This document shows, piece by piece, positions 8,365-17,442 of a stretch of DNA of 64,000 nt (the first letter of the stretch is position 1; every line of letters begins with the position of its first letter). The DNA lies in assembly GCA_903867305.1 (NCBI GenBank), contig CAIPQU010000053.1, positions 20,235 through 84,234 of the forward strand, written 5' to 3'. The DNA comes from an uncultured beta proteobacterium. Lineage in GTDB: Bacteria > Pseudomonadota > Gammaproteobacteria > Burkholderiales > Burkholderiaceae. The translations under genes and the position numbers were made by a program. The notes beneath the pieces were generated by a model, which saw only the letters and a list, made by a program, of their open reading frames with translations, did no database searches and was not told the DNA's origin.

Positions 8365-9369
8365 TTACTTCAATACCACTGGGTTAATTGGAGATCCAAC
8401 TCCGCCAGTAATCGGTAATGGGGGTGCCGTAAATAAAAACTCATAGACTTTATCAGCAGCACAATCATCAGCTAATTCCTTGAGATTGAAAATCTCACCC
8501 ATCGTAATACCAATCATCGGGATGACAATCCAGTGCCAAGGTTGATTAGCACCAATCACTTCATTCGGGCGCACTTCACAACCCCATGTATCAGTACAAA
8601 TCGCAGCAATCTTTTTTTCATGAATCCAGGTGCAAGTTTCAAAACGCAAGCCTGGCGCATCACCAGCAGCATATGAATCCCAATCACCTCTGGCTAAACG
8701 CTCTTCCATCATGCCCGTGCGAACAATCACAAAATCGCCTTGCTTGATTTCGACACCCTGTGCTTTAGCACAGTCATCTAGATCTTGATTAGAAATACCA
8801 TATCCATCAGGTAAAAAATCACCACCCTTAAAACGGGCCATATCTAATAGAACGCCACGACCAATCATTTTGTCGCGAGTTTTTTCAATACCGTTTTTCT
8901 TCGCACCTGTCGAATCAACTAATGCCGCGTCATATCCATTCCACATTTTATCTTTGTAAAAAATGTGACCTAGTGCATCCCATTGTGTTCCGCACTGCAA
9001 AGGCATCGATACCATGTCATCAGCATAACGAATACCACCAGCATCTTGATTACCTGAAACAGCATCAGTACCTGTGGCTAACATCGTATGAATTGGATTG
9101 AAACGACCACCCCAGCCTGTTGTTTGTGGGCCATGCGAGTCAAAATTAAGTCCTAATGAAATCGCTTTACCTTTTTTAACTAACTTTGCAGCCTCTTTGA
9201 GTTGCTCTGGTCCAACGTAATTGAGGGTGCCGATTTCATCATCAGGGCCCCACTTACCCCAGTTACAGGTATCTTTAGCCATTTGCTCAATCGCCGCCAG
9301 CGTTAATGTGCGATCAATATTATTATTCGGAACACCCTTCATACCAGGCGCAGTTTGTTTTGTTGTCAT
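8365..9369 (-). CDS. Cyclase family protein (kynurenine formamidase-like hydrolase)
   Basis: About 334 residues of the cyclase family (PF04199), metal-dependent hydrolases or dehydratases that include kynurenine formamidase and isatin hydrolase. The metal-binding signature appears as LQCGTQWDALGHIFY near residue 115, the long-form variant of HxGTHxDxxxH. Downstream are GRGVLLDMAR, VEIKQGDFVIVRTG and AICTDTWGCEVRPNE, typical of the longer bacterial members. The ATG at 9369 was chosen because AAGGAG lies 6 bp upstream; a closer upstream ATG touches the ribosome site. It is divergent from a BKACE gene, which suggests a shared catabolic pathway, but the substrate is not deducible. Confidence 0.88.
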   Translation of the reverse strand: MTTKQTAPGMKGVPNNNIDRTLTLAAIEQMAKDTCNWGKWGPDDEIGTLNYVGPEQLKEAAKLVKKGKAISLGLNFDSHGPQTTGWGGRFNPIHTMLATGTDAVSGNQDAGGIRYADDMVSMPLQCGTQWDALGHIFYKDKMWNGYDAALVDSTGAKKNGIEKTRDKMIGRGVLLDMARFKGGDFLPDGYGISNQDLDDCAKAQGVEIKQGDFVIVRTGMMEERLARGDWDSYAAGDAPGLRFETCTWIHEKKIAAICTDTWGCEVRPNEVIGANQPWHWIVIPMIGITMGEIFNLKELADDCAADKVYEFLFTAPPLPITGGVGSPINPVVLK

Positions 9370-9558
9370 GAACATCTCCTTAGAAAAAATTTTTATGAAT
9401 GTATTATAGGATGAACTTTCAATCCTACGTCATTCAACCAGGAATTCAATGTAACTGATTTCCAAGCAGAGATGAATGACATTCAGCCTGCATTAGGGTT
9501 TGTACTGATTTAATTTTTATGACGTTCATGAAAAATCGAAAACTTGCAGCAGTTTTTT

Positions 9559-9603
9559 GATGTTGGCAAAAATTTCATATAATCATTATTCTTTACCAAC
9601 ATC
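9559..9603. promoter_or_regulatory. Inverted repeat around a TATAAT in the cyclase/BKACE gap
   Basis: Arms GATGTTGG (9559-9566) and CCAACATC (9596-9603) are perfect inverted copies 29 bp apart and enclose a consensus TATAAT (9578-9583). A regulator binding both arms would cover the -35 to +1 region of a plus-strand promoter. No good -35 is seen at 17 bp (only TTTTGA). The 350-bp gap 9376-9726 otherwise contains a run of seven G residues at 9638-9644 and short nested inverted repeats (for example TTTCTGT...ACAGAAA) in the leader of the BKACE gene. No ORF is convincing there. Confidence 0.4.
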
Positions 9604-9726
9604 CAAACTCTTAAAAAGAGTTAATTATAAAAATTGATGGGGGGGACAAGTCCTTTACTCAAACATTCAGCTTGAGTCAATTTCTGTCTTTTCCGAAAAG
9701 TGTTCCATTAACAGAAAGGTTGCATT

Positions 9727-10662
9727 ATGTCAGCGAAACAAAAGAAAGTGATTATCACCTGTGCCGTCACAGGCTCGATTCACACACCAACGATGTCTCC
9801 ATACCTCCCCGTAACACCGAAAGAAATTGAGGATGCGGCTGTCGGCGCTGCAGAAGCAGGCGCTTCGATTGTTCACTTACATGCCCGCAATCCAGAGAAT
9901 GGTCTTCCTGATCAAACTCCAGAAGCATTTATGAAGTTTTTGCCACAGATCAAAGCCCGCTCGAATGTCGTGATTAATCTGACTACTGGCGGCTCACCCA
10001 CGATGGCGATTGAAGATCGACTCCAACCAGCTCTTCGCTTAAAGCCTGAAGTGGCATCACTCAATATGGGTTCAATGAACTTTGGTCTTTATCCGATGTT
10101 AAATCGCTATAAAGAATTTAAATATGACTGGGAAGAACCGTATCTAGCTGGTTCAGAAGATCGTATCTTCAAAAACACATTTAAAGATATTCGCTATATT
10201 TTAGAGTCTTGCTCTGAAAACAATACACGCTTTGAAATCGAATGTTATGACATTGCACACCTTTATGTCGCTGCGCATTTTGTGGATCGCGGTTTACTTA
10301 AAGGTCCTCTCTTGATTCAGTCCGTCTTTGGTTTACTCGGCGGAATCGGACCTCACCCAGAAGATGTCCTAATGATGAAACGTACAGCAGATCGCCTCTT
10401 CGGTGAAGACTACTACTGGTCAGTGCTTGGCGCTGGTAAAAACCAAATGCCGATTGCTGCCATGTCAGCTGCCATGAACTCCAATATTCGGGTAGGTTTG
10501 GAAGACTCATTATGGGACGGACCTGGAACTTTGGCGAAGACTAATGCCGACCAAGTGACTCGCGCTGTCAATTTATTAAAAGCTCTGAACTTAGAGCCAG
10601 CTACTCCAGATGAAGCAAGAGCCATGCTAGGGCTTAAAGGACCGAATCAGGTCAACTTCTAA
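9727..10662 (+). CDS. Beta-keto acid cleavage enzyme (BKACE, DUF849)
   Basis: A 311-residue TIM-barrel enzyme of the beta-keto acid cleavage family. It transfers the acetyl part of a beta-keto acid to acetyl-CoA, giving acetoacetate and a new CoA ester; the founding member cleaves 3-keto-5-aminohexanoate. Family signatures are KKVIITCAVTGSIHTPT, the zinc-ligand loop SIVHLHARNPENGLPDQTPE near residues 45-65, NLTTGG and FEIECYDIAHL. Different BKACE clades use different side chains, so the substrate remains open. It is divergent from the cyclase gene and ends at a strong terminator. Confidence 0.92.
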   Translation: MSAKQKKVIITCAVTGSIHTPTMSPYLPVTPKEIEDAAVGAAEAGASIVHLHARNPENGLPDQTPEAFMKFLPQIKARSNVVINLTTGGSPTMAIEDRLQPALRLKPEVASLNMGSMNFGLYPMLNRYKEFKYDWEEPYLAGSEDRIFKNTFKDIRYILESCSENNTRFEIECYDIAHLYVAAHFVDRGLLKGPLLIQSVFGLLGGIGPHPEDVLMMKRTADRLFGEDYYWSVLGAGKNQMPIAAMSAAMNSNIRVGLEDSLWDGPGTLAKTNADQVTRAVNLLKALNLEPATPDEARAMLGLKGPNQVNF

Positions 10663-10667
10663 AAAAA

Positions 10668-10686
10668 AGTCCTGTTCATCAGGACT
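10668..10686. terminator. Bidirectional terminator between BKACE and zinc-ribbon genes
   Basis: Stem AGTCCTG / CAGGACT, 5-nt loop, preceded by a run of eight A and followed by a run of T. It therefore works in both directions for the convergent genes on each side, whose stops lie within a few bases of the hairpin. Confidence 0.85.
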
Positions 10687-10690
10687 TTTT

Positions 10691-11179
10691 TTATACCTTC
10701 ATTCCTGAAGACGAAGGAAATGGGTGCTCGAGGGTGGAACCCAAAAAATAAATCATTCCATATAAAAAAATAATGATGAAGAGTATTAATCCAATCGCCA
10801 CGATAGACCAACGACGTTGCACCTTTTGAAAGTGCTCAACACTATCCCAGTGATCGTTTTGCCATGCCCACTCTCGGCCTTTAAAACCTAACACCACATG
10901 CATAATAAAACCAATGCCTGGGACTAAGGCAAGTAAGCCTATCCAGGTTTTATTGCAAACGGCCCAAAACCATCCAAACACGAATGCTCCCCAAGACCAA
11001 CCAGCAACCCCCGCTGGAATCGCTAAGTTATTACGCGCAGGACTCATCGGGGCAGAATCAATCGTCGCCATGACAGACTCGACCACTGGCGGTGCCTCCG
11101 TTGATGTCAAATCATTGCCGCATTGCGTACAAAAATATGCATGATCAGGATTACTTTTACCGCACTTAGGACAAAACAT
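10691..11179 (-). CDS. Zinc-ribbon membrane protein
   Basis: A 162-residue protein with an N-terminal zinc ribbon (MFCPKCGKSNPDHAYFCTQCGNDL, four cysteines in two CxxC pairs) joined by a short linker to a hydrophobic domain. That domain, WSWGAFVFGWFWAVCNKTWIG and the following segments, resembles DUF2628-type small membrane proteins and provides two membrane spans, plus a third near residues 125-150. The zinc ribbon would face the cytoplasm. No reaction is known. The MAPEG gene lies 15 bp upstream on the same strand, so the two are likely co-transcribed. Confidence 0.8.
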   Translation of the reverse strand: MFCPKCGKSNPDHAYFCTQCGNDLTSTEAPPVVESVMATIDSAPMSPARNNLAIPAGVAGWSWGAFVFGWFWAVCNKTWIGLLALVPGIGFIMHVVLGFKGREWAWQNDHWDSVEHFQKVQRRWSIVAIGLILFIIIFLYGMIYFLGSTLEHPFPSSSGMKV

Positions 11180-11194
11180 CGTTTACCTTTGTAT

Positions 11195-11584
11195 TTAGTG
11201 AGAATGAAGCCCAGAAACAATAAATAGGCCCACGGCACAGCCAATACCGACTGTCCAACACAAGCTTCGTAAAGTGGCTTTATCCGTCACGTAACAAATA
11301 ACAAAAAGGAACCTAGCGATCACAAAAATAGAGGCCAAACAATTCACAGAACCCGTGGGAGCTTGCGTCATGGTAGCAACAAGGACTCCAGCGGCGAATA
11401 ACGGAAAGGCTTCAAAGCTATTCGCTTGAGCAGCATTACCGCGAGCCCGAAAACCGGTCTGATTCGCTAACCATTGCCGAGGATTATTGTTATCAAATTT
11501 TTCAAATCCCCATTTTGCAAAGGCTGTACCAAGATAAGGCAATAACCCCGCAATTAACACACACCATAAAGCGATTGTCATCAT
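11195..11584 (-). CDS. MAPEG family membrane protein
   Basis: A 129-residue protein with four predicted membrane helices belonging to MAPEG (membrane-associated proteins in eicosanoid and glutathione metabolism). The typical central RARGNAAQANSFEAFPLFAAGVLVA stretch is present, where the conserved R and N/E residues contact glutathione in characterised members. Bacterial MAPEG proteins are mostly uncharacterised. It sits first in a two-gene unit with the zinc-ribbon protein. The start could equally be the next ATG, one codon on. Confidence 0.85.
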   Translation of the reverse strand: MMTIALWCVLIAGLLPYLGTAFAKWGFEKFDNNNPRQWLANQTGFRARGNAAQANSFEAFPLFAAGVLVATMTQAPTGSVNCLASIFVIARFLFVICYVTDKATLRSLCWTVGIGCAVGLFIVSGLHSH

Positions 11585-11683
11585 AACCCCCTGTATTTGC
11601 TATCAAGCTCAGATACTGTTATTTTAGTGTAAATTAGTCTGAACAATTCAATAGATAATAAAAAGATAACGAAAGGATAGAAG

Positions 11684-12046
11684 ATGAAATTTCAAGAATC
11701 GGTCAAAACCTGCTTTAATCAATTTTCTAGTTTTCAAGGAAGAGCTTCACGTTCCGAATATTGGTAGTTTGCTTTGTTCTCTTTAATCGTCAACTTTGTC
11801 TCCAACAGTATCCTCCCCTCAAACATTGGGTTAATTGTTAGTGTGATTATTCTGGTACCTCATATCAGTGTCGCAATTCGTCGCTTGCATGACATTGGTA
11901 AAAAAGGCTATTGGATCTTGCTAGGCTTAATTCCAATCGCTGGCCTCGTACTCATTTACTGGTTCATACAAAAATCAGAACCCGTGGCAAATGAGTTTGG
12001 TGAGGTCCCTGCAGATGTAGATCTTGCTCAAATCACTTCATCGTAG
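11684..12046 (+). pseudogene. DUF805 inner-membrane protein interrupted by an in-frame TAG
   Basis: Reading from the ATG at 11684 (AAGGA seven bases upstream) gives MKFQESVKTCFNQFSSFQG then RASRSEYW, the conserved DUF805 N-terminus. Codon 28 (11765-11767) is TAG, where the family normally has a second tryptophan (SEYWWF). The frame then continues without interruption as FALFSLIVNFVSNSILP, with the diagnostic AIRRLHDIGKKGYWIL and a normal C-terminus at 12046, about 120 codons in all. TGG to TAG is a single transition. Everything else is intact, so this is either a recent nonsense mutation, a sequencing error or a suppressed amber. Internal initiation at the TTG at 11774 would lose the first helix. 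Confidence 0.85.
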
Positions 12047-12141
12047 ATACTCAGTAAAACGATACCGAGCAAAACCATAGGCGTGAAAAGTGCCTCATGG
12101 GATTTCATCCGCTGAAAGCCGCCTCAGTAATAACTTTTACA

Positions 12142-12169
12142 AACGGTTTAGTTAACACACTAAATCGTT
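12142..12169. repeat. Inverted repeat upstream of acnB (1)
   Basis: Arms AACGGTTTAGT and ACTAAATCGTT, 11 bp with one mismatch, 6-bp centre. It lies about 195 bp before acnB and 95 bp after the DUF805 frame. It has no T-run on either side, so an operator is more likely than a terminator. The whole gap 12047-12361 has no convincing gene: a 27-codon ATG frame at 12097 has no ribosome site. Confidence 0.4.
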
Positions 12170-12190
12170 CTATATTTTAGAAATTCACAA

Positions 12191-12208
12191 TGAATGGAAT
12201 TTCATTCA
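12191..12208. repeat. Inverted repeat upstream of acnB (2)
   Basis: TGAATGGAA followed by TTTCATTCA, an 18-bp near-perfect palindrome with one mismatched pair. It lies 21 bp downstream of the first inverted repeat. A weak -10-like TACAAT lies at 12314-12319, closer to acnB. The two palindromes may be binding sites of one or two regulators of acnB. Confidence 0.35.
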
Positions 12209-12364
12209 AAAAATAGTTCAATTGATGATTCACAGGCTTCCTGAAGAGCTATCGAGAGTTTTACAAACTATTAAAATTGGGGCATAAGTTCAAATCAGCA
12301 AGAAAAGAAGGCTTACAATAGATACCACCAATACAAAAGTATTTTTTTATTTCAGGAGAAAATG

Positions 12365-14950
12365 ATGTTAGAAGCATATCGTGCCCACGTCGCAGAGCGC
12401 GCCGCAATTGGAATCCCACCACTCCCACTCTCAAAAGCCCAAACCCTTCAATTGGTTGAACTTTTTAAAAATCCTCCCGCTGGCGAAGAAGCCACATTAA
12501 CCGAATTAATGACCCATAGAGTTCCTGCTGGGGTCGATGATGCTGCCAAGGTAAAGGCAGAATTTTTAGCAAAAATCGCCACGGGAGAAGAAAAGTCTCC
12601 TTTATTAAAGAATACTGATGCTACTCAATTACTCGGTACGATGCTCGGTGGATACAATATCAAGCCTCTGATTGACTTACTCGGTGATGCACAATGTGCC
12701 CCGATTGCGGCTAGTGCATTGAAAAAAACCTTATTAATGTTTGACTTTTTTCATGATGTGCAAGAATTAGCAGAAAAAGGCAATGCCTTCGCAAAAGAAG
12801 TGATCCAAAGCTGGGCTGATGCAGAATGGTTTACGAGCCGTCCAAATCTCCCAGAAAGCTTAAAAATAACTGTATTTAAAGTTTCTGGTGAAACGAATAC
12901 CGATGACTTATCTCCAGCACCGGATGCTTGGAGTCGTCCTGATATTCCTTTGCACGCACTTGCGATGCTCAAAAATGGTCGCCCCGATATTACTCCCGAT
13001 GAGTTAGGTCAACGTGGTCCTTTAAAACTTTTAGCTGAACTCCAACAAAAAGGAAACCTCATTGCTTATGTTGGCGATGTGGTTGGTACCGGATCTTCGC
13101 GTAAATCTGCAACAAACTCGGTACTTTGGTATACCGGTCAAGATATTCCATTTGTTCCTAATAAACGTTTTGGTGGCGTGTGTTTGGGTAGTAAAATTGC
13201 TCCTATTTTCTTTAACACCATGGAAGATGCCGGTGCCCTCCCCATCGAACTCGACGTGAGCCAAATGGAAATGGGCGATGTGGTTGAGTTGCGCCCTTAT
13301 GAAGGTCGCGCTCTCAAAGATGGTAAAGAGATTTCAAGCTTTACAATGCGCTCAGAAGTGATTTTTGATGAAGTACGTGCCGGTGGACGTATTCCTCTGA
13401 TTATCGGTCGTGGTCTCACGATGAAAGCACGTCAAGCCTTAGGTCTACCAGCGTCCACTGTATTTCGTTTACCGCAAGCTCCTGCCGACAATACCGCTGG
13501 CTTTACTTTGGCACAAAAAATTGTGGGGCGTGCCGTTGGTCTTCCAGAAGGTCAAGGCGTTCGTCCAGGAACCTATTGTGAGCCACAGATGACTACCGTC
13601 GGTTCGCAAGATACAACGGGGCCGATGACACGTGATGAATTGAAAGATTTGGCTTGCCTCGGCTTCTCAGCTGACCTCGTAATGCAGTCCTTCTGCCACA
13701 CAGCAGCCTATCCTAAACTGGTCGATATTAAAACCCATCGTGATTTACCTGCATTTATGACGAGCCGCGGTGGTGTTTCTCTGCGTCCCGGTGACGGCAT
13801 TATTCACAGCTGGCTCAATCGTTTATTAATGCCAGATACTGTTGGTACTGGTGGCGATAGCCATACCCGTTTCCCGATCGGAATTTCCTTCCCTGCCGGT
13901 TCTGGTTTGGTAGCGTTTGCTGCGGCTACTGGTGTCATGCCTTTGGATATGCCAGAGTCTGTCCTCGTACGCTTTAAAGGTCAAATGCAACGCGGCGTCA
14001 CACTACGAGATCTCGTGAATGCGATTCCGTTATATGCCATTAAGCAAGGCTTACTCACGGTAGAGAAAAAAGGTAAGAAAAATATTTTCTCTGGCCGTAT
14101 TTTAGAAATCGAAGGCTTACCAGATCTGAAAGTTGAGCAAGCATTTGAATTATCAGATGCCTCAGCTGAGCGTTCTGCTGGTGGTTGTACAGTGCACCTC
14201 AATAAAGAACCAATCATCGAATACATGCGCTCAAATATTGCCCTCATGAAGTGGATGATTGCGAATGATTACGAAGATGCACGCACCCTAGGTCGTCGTA
14301 TTAAATCGATGGAAAATTGGATCGCTAAACCAGAACTGCTCAAAGCTGATGCAAATGCAGAATACGCAGCCGTCATTGAGATTGATTTAGCGGATATTAA
14401 GGAACCTATCTTGGCTTGCCCTAACGATCCAGATGATGTGAAGTACTTATCAGAAGTCGCTGGTGACAAAATTGATGAGGTCTTCATCGGCTCTTGCATG
14501 ACCAATATTGGTCACTTCCGCGCAGCTAGTAAAATCTTAGAAGGTCGCGACGATCTACCAACCCGTTTGTGGATCGCACCACCGACAAAGATGGATGCGA
14601 TGATTTTGACCGAGGAAGGTTATTACAGTAGTTTTGGTAAGACAGGCGCGCGGATGGAAATGCCTGGCTGCTCTTTGTGTATGGGTAACCAAGCACAAAT
14701 CAGAAAAGGCTCAACGGCCGTCTCTACCTCAACCCGTAACTTCCCGAACCGCTTAGGTATCGATACGCGGGTGTATCTGTCATCCGCAGAACTCGCCGCA
14801 GTTTGCGCACTGATGGGTAAAATCCCGACTGTCGCCGAATACCTCGAGCGTTATGAGGTTATCGCAAATAAGTCAGCTGAGATTTATCGTTACATGAATT
14901 TTGATCAAATCAGTGAATTCAGTGACTTAAGTCACACCATCAACGCTTAA
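12365..14950 (+). CDS. acnB: Aconitate hydratase B
   Basis: TCA-cycle aconitase B (about 861 residues) that isomerises citrate and isocitrate through cis-aconitate. The N-terminal HEAT-like domain begins [14 protein letters not shown], close to the E. coli protein. The swivel domain includes [20 protein letters not shown]. The [4Fe-4S] ligands are the cysteines of FIGSCMTN and GCSLCMGN. AcnB-type enzymes also bind mRNA when they lose the cluster. The second of two adjacent ATGs (12365) is 6 bp from AGGAG and matches family starts. It appears monocistronic, with two upstream palindromes as possible operators. Confidence 0.97.
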   Translation: MLEAYRAHVAERAAIGIPPLPLSKAQTLQLVELFKNPPAGEEATLTELMTHRVPAGVDDAAKVKAEFLAKIATGEEKSPLLKNTDATQLLGTMLGGYNIKPLIDLLGDAQCAPIAASALKKTLLMFDFFHDVQELAEKGNAFAKEVIQSWADAEWFTSRPNLPESLKITVFKVSGETNTDDLSPAPDAWSRPDIPLHALAMLKNGRPDITPDELGQRGPLKLLAELQQKGNLIAYVGDVVGTGSSRKSATNSVLWYTGQDIPFVPNKRFGGVCLGSKIAPIFFNTMEDAGALPIELDVSQMEMGDVVELRPYEGRALKDGKEISSFTMRSEVIFDEVRAGGRIPLIIGRGLTMKARQALGLPASTVFRLPQAPADNTAGFTLAQKIVGRAVGLPEGQGVRPGTYCEPQMTTVGSQDTTGPMTRDELKDLACLGFSADLVMQSFCHTAAYPKLVDIKTHRDLPAFMTSRGGVSLRPGDGIIHSWLNRLLMPDTVGTGGDSHTRFPIGISFPAGSGLVAFAAATGVMPLDMPESVLVRFKGQMQRGVTLRDLVNAIPLYAIKQGLLTVEKKGKKNIFSGRILEIEGLPDLKVEQAFELSDASAERSAGGCTVHLNKEPIIEYMRSNIALMKWMIANDYEDARTLGRRIKSMENWIAKPELLKADANAEYAAVIEIDLADIKEPILACPNDPDDVKYLSEVAGDKIDEVFIGSCMTNIGHFRAASKILEGRDDLPTRLWIAPPTKMDAMILTEEGYYSSFGKTGARMEMPGCSLCMGNQAQIRKGSTAVSTSTRNFPNRLGIDTRVYLSSAELAAVCALMGKIPTVAEYLERYEVIANKSAEIYRYMNFDQISEFSDLSHTINA

Positions 14951-14978
14951 GAAAAGTTCTACGCATTTTTGTTCATTT

Positions 14979-15012
14979 TGGCATATACTGTATATAAATA
15001 CAGTATATGCCA
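14979..15012. promoter_or_regulatory. LexA/SOS box upstream of umuDC
   Basis: A 34-bp palindrome: TGGCATATACTGTAT, centre ATAA, then ATACAGTATATGCCA, both 15-bp arms perfect. Its core CTGT-N8-ACAG (14988-15003) is the consensus LexA operator. It ends within the first umuD codons if translation starts at 15007 and just before the alternative ATG at 15016. LexA bound here would block both transcription and start-site clearance, matching a DNA-damage-inducible umuDC. Confidence 0.9.
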
Positions 15013-15417
15013 ATAATGCACACCATCCCACCATTTTTAGCCCCACTCTTTCATGATGCTATACCGGCAGGCTTTCCTTCGCCAGCATCTGACTATATCG
15101 ATCAGCGCCTTGATTTACACGATTACCTAGGCGTCCACTCCGAAGCAACTTTTTTCTTACGTGTCCAAGGGGATTCGATGCAAGGAGCAGGTATTTATGA
15201 CGGCGATTTACTCGTTGTCGATCGCTCTATCAGTCCGAAATCAGGTCAAGTGGTGATCGCCGTCATTGATGGCGAATTTACCGTCAAGCGGCTACAAAAA
15301 CGTGGCGGAGTCACCTGGCTCAAATCGGAAAATCCCAACTATCCACCGATTGAGTTACGCGAAGGCCAAGAACTCGAAGTTTGGGGTGTCGTTTCACACG
15401 TTGTGCATAAACCGTAA
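15007..15417 (+). CDS. umuD: UmuD, SOS mutagenesis protease-like subunit
   Basis: A 136-residue LexA-fold serine protease that cleaves itself when RecA filaments form; the product UmuD' joins UmuC to make DNA polymerase V. The cleavage site is Ala21-Gly22 (IPAGFPSPASDY). The catalytic pair is Ser57 in GDSM and Lys94 in FTVKRL, 37 residues apart exactly as in E. coli. The chain is the usual length. Two ATGs, 15007 and 15016, are possible and neither has a clear ribosome site, so the message may be leaderless or nearly so. umuC follows after 3 bp. Confidence 0.95.
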   Translation: MPIMHTIPPFLAPLFHDAIPAGFPSPASDYIDQRLDLHDYLGVHSEATFFLRVQGDSMQGAGIYDGDLLVVDRSISPKSGQVVIAVIDGEFTVKRLQKRGGVTWLKSENPNYPPIELREGQELEVWGVVSHVVHKP

Positions 15418-15420
15418 ATC

Positions 15421-16734
15421 ATGCAATTACTACCGAGCGACCGTGCCATTGCTCTGATTGATGGCAATAATTTTTACGTTTCTTGTGAACGAGTATTTAA
15501 TCCAAAACTGACTCGTCAACCGCTCGTGATTCTATCGAATAATGACGGTTGTATCGTCTCACGTAGCCAAGAGGCACGGGATCTTGATATCCCAATGGGG
15601 ACGCCATTTTTTAAAGCAAAACACCTTGTCAAAAGTCATGGTTTGCAATGGCTTAGCTCAAACTATACGCTCTATGGTGATATGAGTGCACGGATGATGG
15701 CTGTACTCTCAGAATTCTCACCCGAACAAGAAATCTATTCTATCGATGAATGTTTCTTAGATCTTTCGCAGATGATGTCCAAGGAAAATCTAGTTCCTTA
15801 CGGTAAAAAAATGAAGGAACGTGTCTATCAATATCTAGGCTTACCAACCTGCGTGGGTATCGGCCCAACTAAAACCCTCGCCAAGCTTGCCAATCATATT
15901 GCGAAAAAAAATGGATGCTTTGGTGGTGTCTTTGCATGGGCGGCACTCAATGCTCAAGAACAAATGGATTGGTTTAAAAAGATTGCGGTCAAGGAAATCT
16001 GGGGCGTTGGTCGGCGGATCAACGAGAATTTACAAGAAATGGGGATTACGACCGTCTACGATTTAGCCTGCGCAAATCCAGAAATGATTCGCCGGCGCTT
16101 CTCGGTAGTATTAGCTAGAACCGTAGCAGAATTACAAGGTGTCTCCTGCCTAGCAATGAGCGACCTCGAAGATGTGCCGCGTAAGCAACAAATTATTTCC
16201 AGTAAAAGTTTTGGACAACCCATTCAGGCGCTTCCGCCACTAGAGGAAGCAGTAGCTAGTTATATCTGTCGTGCTGCAGAAAAATTACGCTCGCAAAATA
16301 GTGTTTGCCATTATGTCACCGTCTTTGTTCGAACCAATCCATTTGCAGCAAACCAAGCACAGTATCGTAATCAAATCACCATCCCTCTATCCATTGCAAG
16401 CGCCGATAGCCGACGCCTAGTTAAAGCAGCATTATTTGGTTTATCTCGTATCTACCAACCAGGCTTTGTGTATAAGAAGGCAGGTGTGATCCTGTCAGAT
16501 ATACACTTAGCACAACACCATCAAGAAGATCTGTTTACCCAAATCAACCAAAAAAAATCAGTGCAAGTAATGCAAACCATGGATCACCTCAATCATCTCT
16601 ATGGTGCTAATACAATTATTCTGGCAAGTACGGGAGCCACGAGGAATAATCCTCGTTTTTGGCGGATGCGGGCCAACCATAAAAGTCAACGCTTCACCAC
16701 GCGTTGGCATGAAATCCCCTTAGTAAAAACCTGA
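15421..16734 (+). CDS. umuC: UmuC, Y-family DNA polymerase V catalytic subunit
   Basis: A 437-residue translesion polymerase. The palm motifs are ALIDGNNFYVSCERVF near the N-terminus and YSIDECFLDL near residue 103, which carry the metal-binding acidic residues. Helix-hairpin-helix residues follow in IGPTKTLAKLANHIAK and IWGVGRRINENLQEMG. The C-terminal UmuC-specific DUF4113 region (about 390-437) has TRNNPRFWRMRANHKSQRFTT-like composition, ending in HEIPLVKT. It is translated as an operon with umuD under the LexA box. Nothing suggests inactivation. Confidence 0.96.
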   Translation: MQLLPSDRAIALIDGNNFYVSCERVFNPKLTRQPLVILSNNDGCIVSRSQEARDLDIPMGTPFFKAKHLVKSHGLQWLSSNYTLYGDMSARMMAVLSEFSPEQEIYSIDECFLDLSQMMSKENLVPYGKKMKERVYQYLGLPTCVGIGPTKTLAKLANHIAKKNGCFGGVFAWAALNAQEQMDWFKKIAVKEIWGVGRRINENLQEMGITTVYDLACANPEMIRRRFSVVLARTVAELQGVSCLAMSDLEDVPRKQQIISSKSFGQPIQALPPLEEAVASYICRAAEKLRSQNSVCHYVTVFVRTNPFAANQAQYRNQITIPLSIASADSRRLVKAALFGLSRIYQPGFVYKKAGVILSDIHLAQHHQEDLFTQINQKKSVQVMQTMDHLNHLYGANTIILASTGATRNNPRFWRMRANHKSQRFTTRWHEIPLVKT

Positions 16735-16853
16735 CTACTCCCCATAGCTAAAGCAAGGGGCTTTACGCTGCTTTTGGTAAATTAGACAAGTGATTTTGAA
16801 ATAGTGAATAATAGAGGAAATCACATTTAACACTTCACAACTCAAGAGTATTT

Positions 16854-17432
16854 ATGAAAACCATTCTCAAATCACGTTTATTCATACAACTATTGCTCAT
16901 CCTTAGCTTGAGCCTAGGTGCGATGAATTGCTTTGCCGGCACACAGGTTCTTTTCAAAACGACAAAAGGTGATTTTGTTGTAGAACTTGATGATGACAAA
17001 GCACCAAAAACAGTTGAGAACTTTTTAGGCTATGTCAAAAGTAATTTTTATTCAGATACGATTTTTCATCGAGTCATCAACGGATTTATGGTTCAAGGCG
17101 GTGGATTTACCAAGGATATGCAACAAAAAACAACGCGCGCCCCAATTGATATCGAGTCACAAAATGGTCTGAAAAACTATAAATATACGATTGCTATGGC
17201 AAGAACTAGTGACCCAAATTCTGCAACGTCACAGTTCTTTATCAACGTCAAAGATAACGCCATGCTCGATTACCCAAGTCGCGATGGATTTGGATATACC
17301 GTGTTTGGGAAGGTTATTTCTGGAACAGCAACAATTGATGAAATCAAATTTGCACCGACGACAGTACGTAATAGGATGTCAGATGTTCCTACTGAGCCGA
17401 TCACGATTATCTCCGCAACGGTTCAAAAATAA
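16854..17432 (+). CDS. ppiA: Periplasmic cyclophilin-type peptidyl-prolyl isomerase
   Basis: A 192-residue cyclophilin with an N-terminal signal peptide (MKTILKSRLFIQLLLILSLS, ending CFAG). Active-site residues are visible in FHRVINGFMVQGGG (the catalytic Arg and the Phe-Met-Gln set) and SQFFINV. The mature enzyme would assist folding of exported proteins in the periplasm. It lies 10 bp before the Nudix gene and probably opens the operon ppiA-nudix-aat-bpt-pyrD. The symbol is assigned by type, since cytosolic PpiB lacks the leader. Confidence 0.88.
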   Translation: MKTILKSRLFIQLLLILSLSLGAMNCFAGTQVLFKTTKGDFVVELDDDKAPKTVENFLGYVKSNFYSDTIFHRVINGFMVQGGGFTKDMQQKTTRAPIDIESQNGLKNYKYTIAMARTSDPNSATSQFFINVKDNAMLDYPSRDGFGYTVFGKVISGTATIDEIKFAPTTVRNRMSDVPTEPITIISATVQK

Positions 17433-17442
17433 TTAATCGTAT

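Noticed and set aside
9563..9583. TTGGCA paired with TATAAT as a promoter
   Set aside because: The spacing is only 9 bases, too short for sigma70, and the GG-GC spacing for sigma54 does not fit.
12097..12180. 27-codon ATG frame upstream of acnB
   Set aside because: It has no ribosome site and no recognisable sequence, and it overlaps the inverted repeat. Chance is more likely.
16735..16800. Possible terminator after umuC (CCCC...GGGG, AAAGCA...TGCTTT)
   Set aside because: The stems are short and partly overlapping, without a T-run. The evidence is too weak to annotate.
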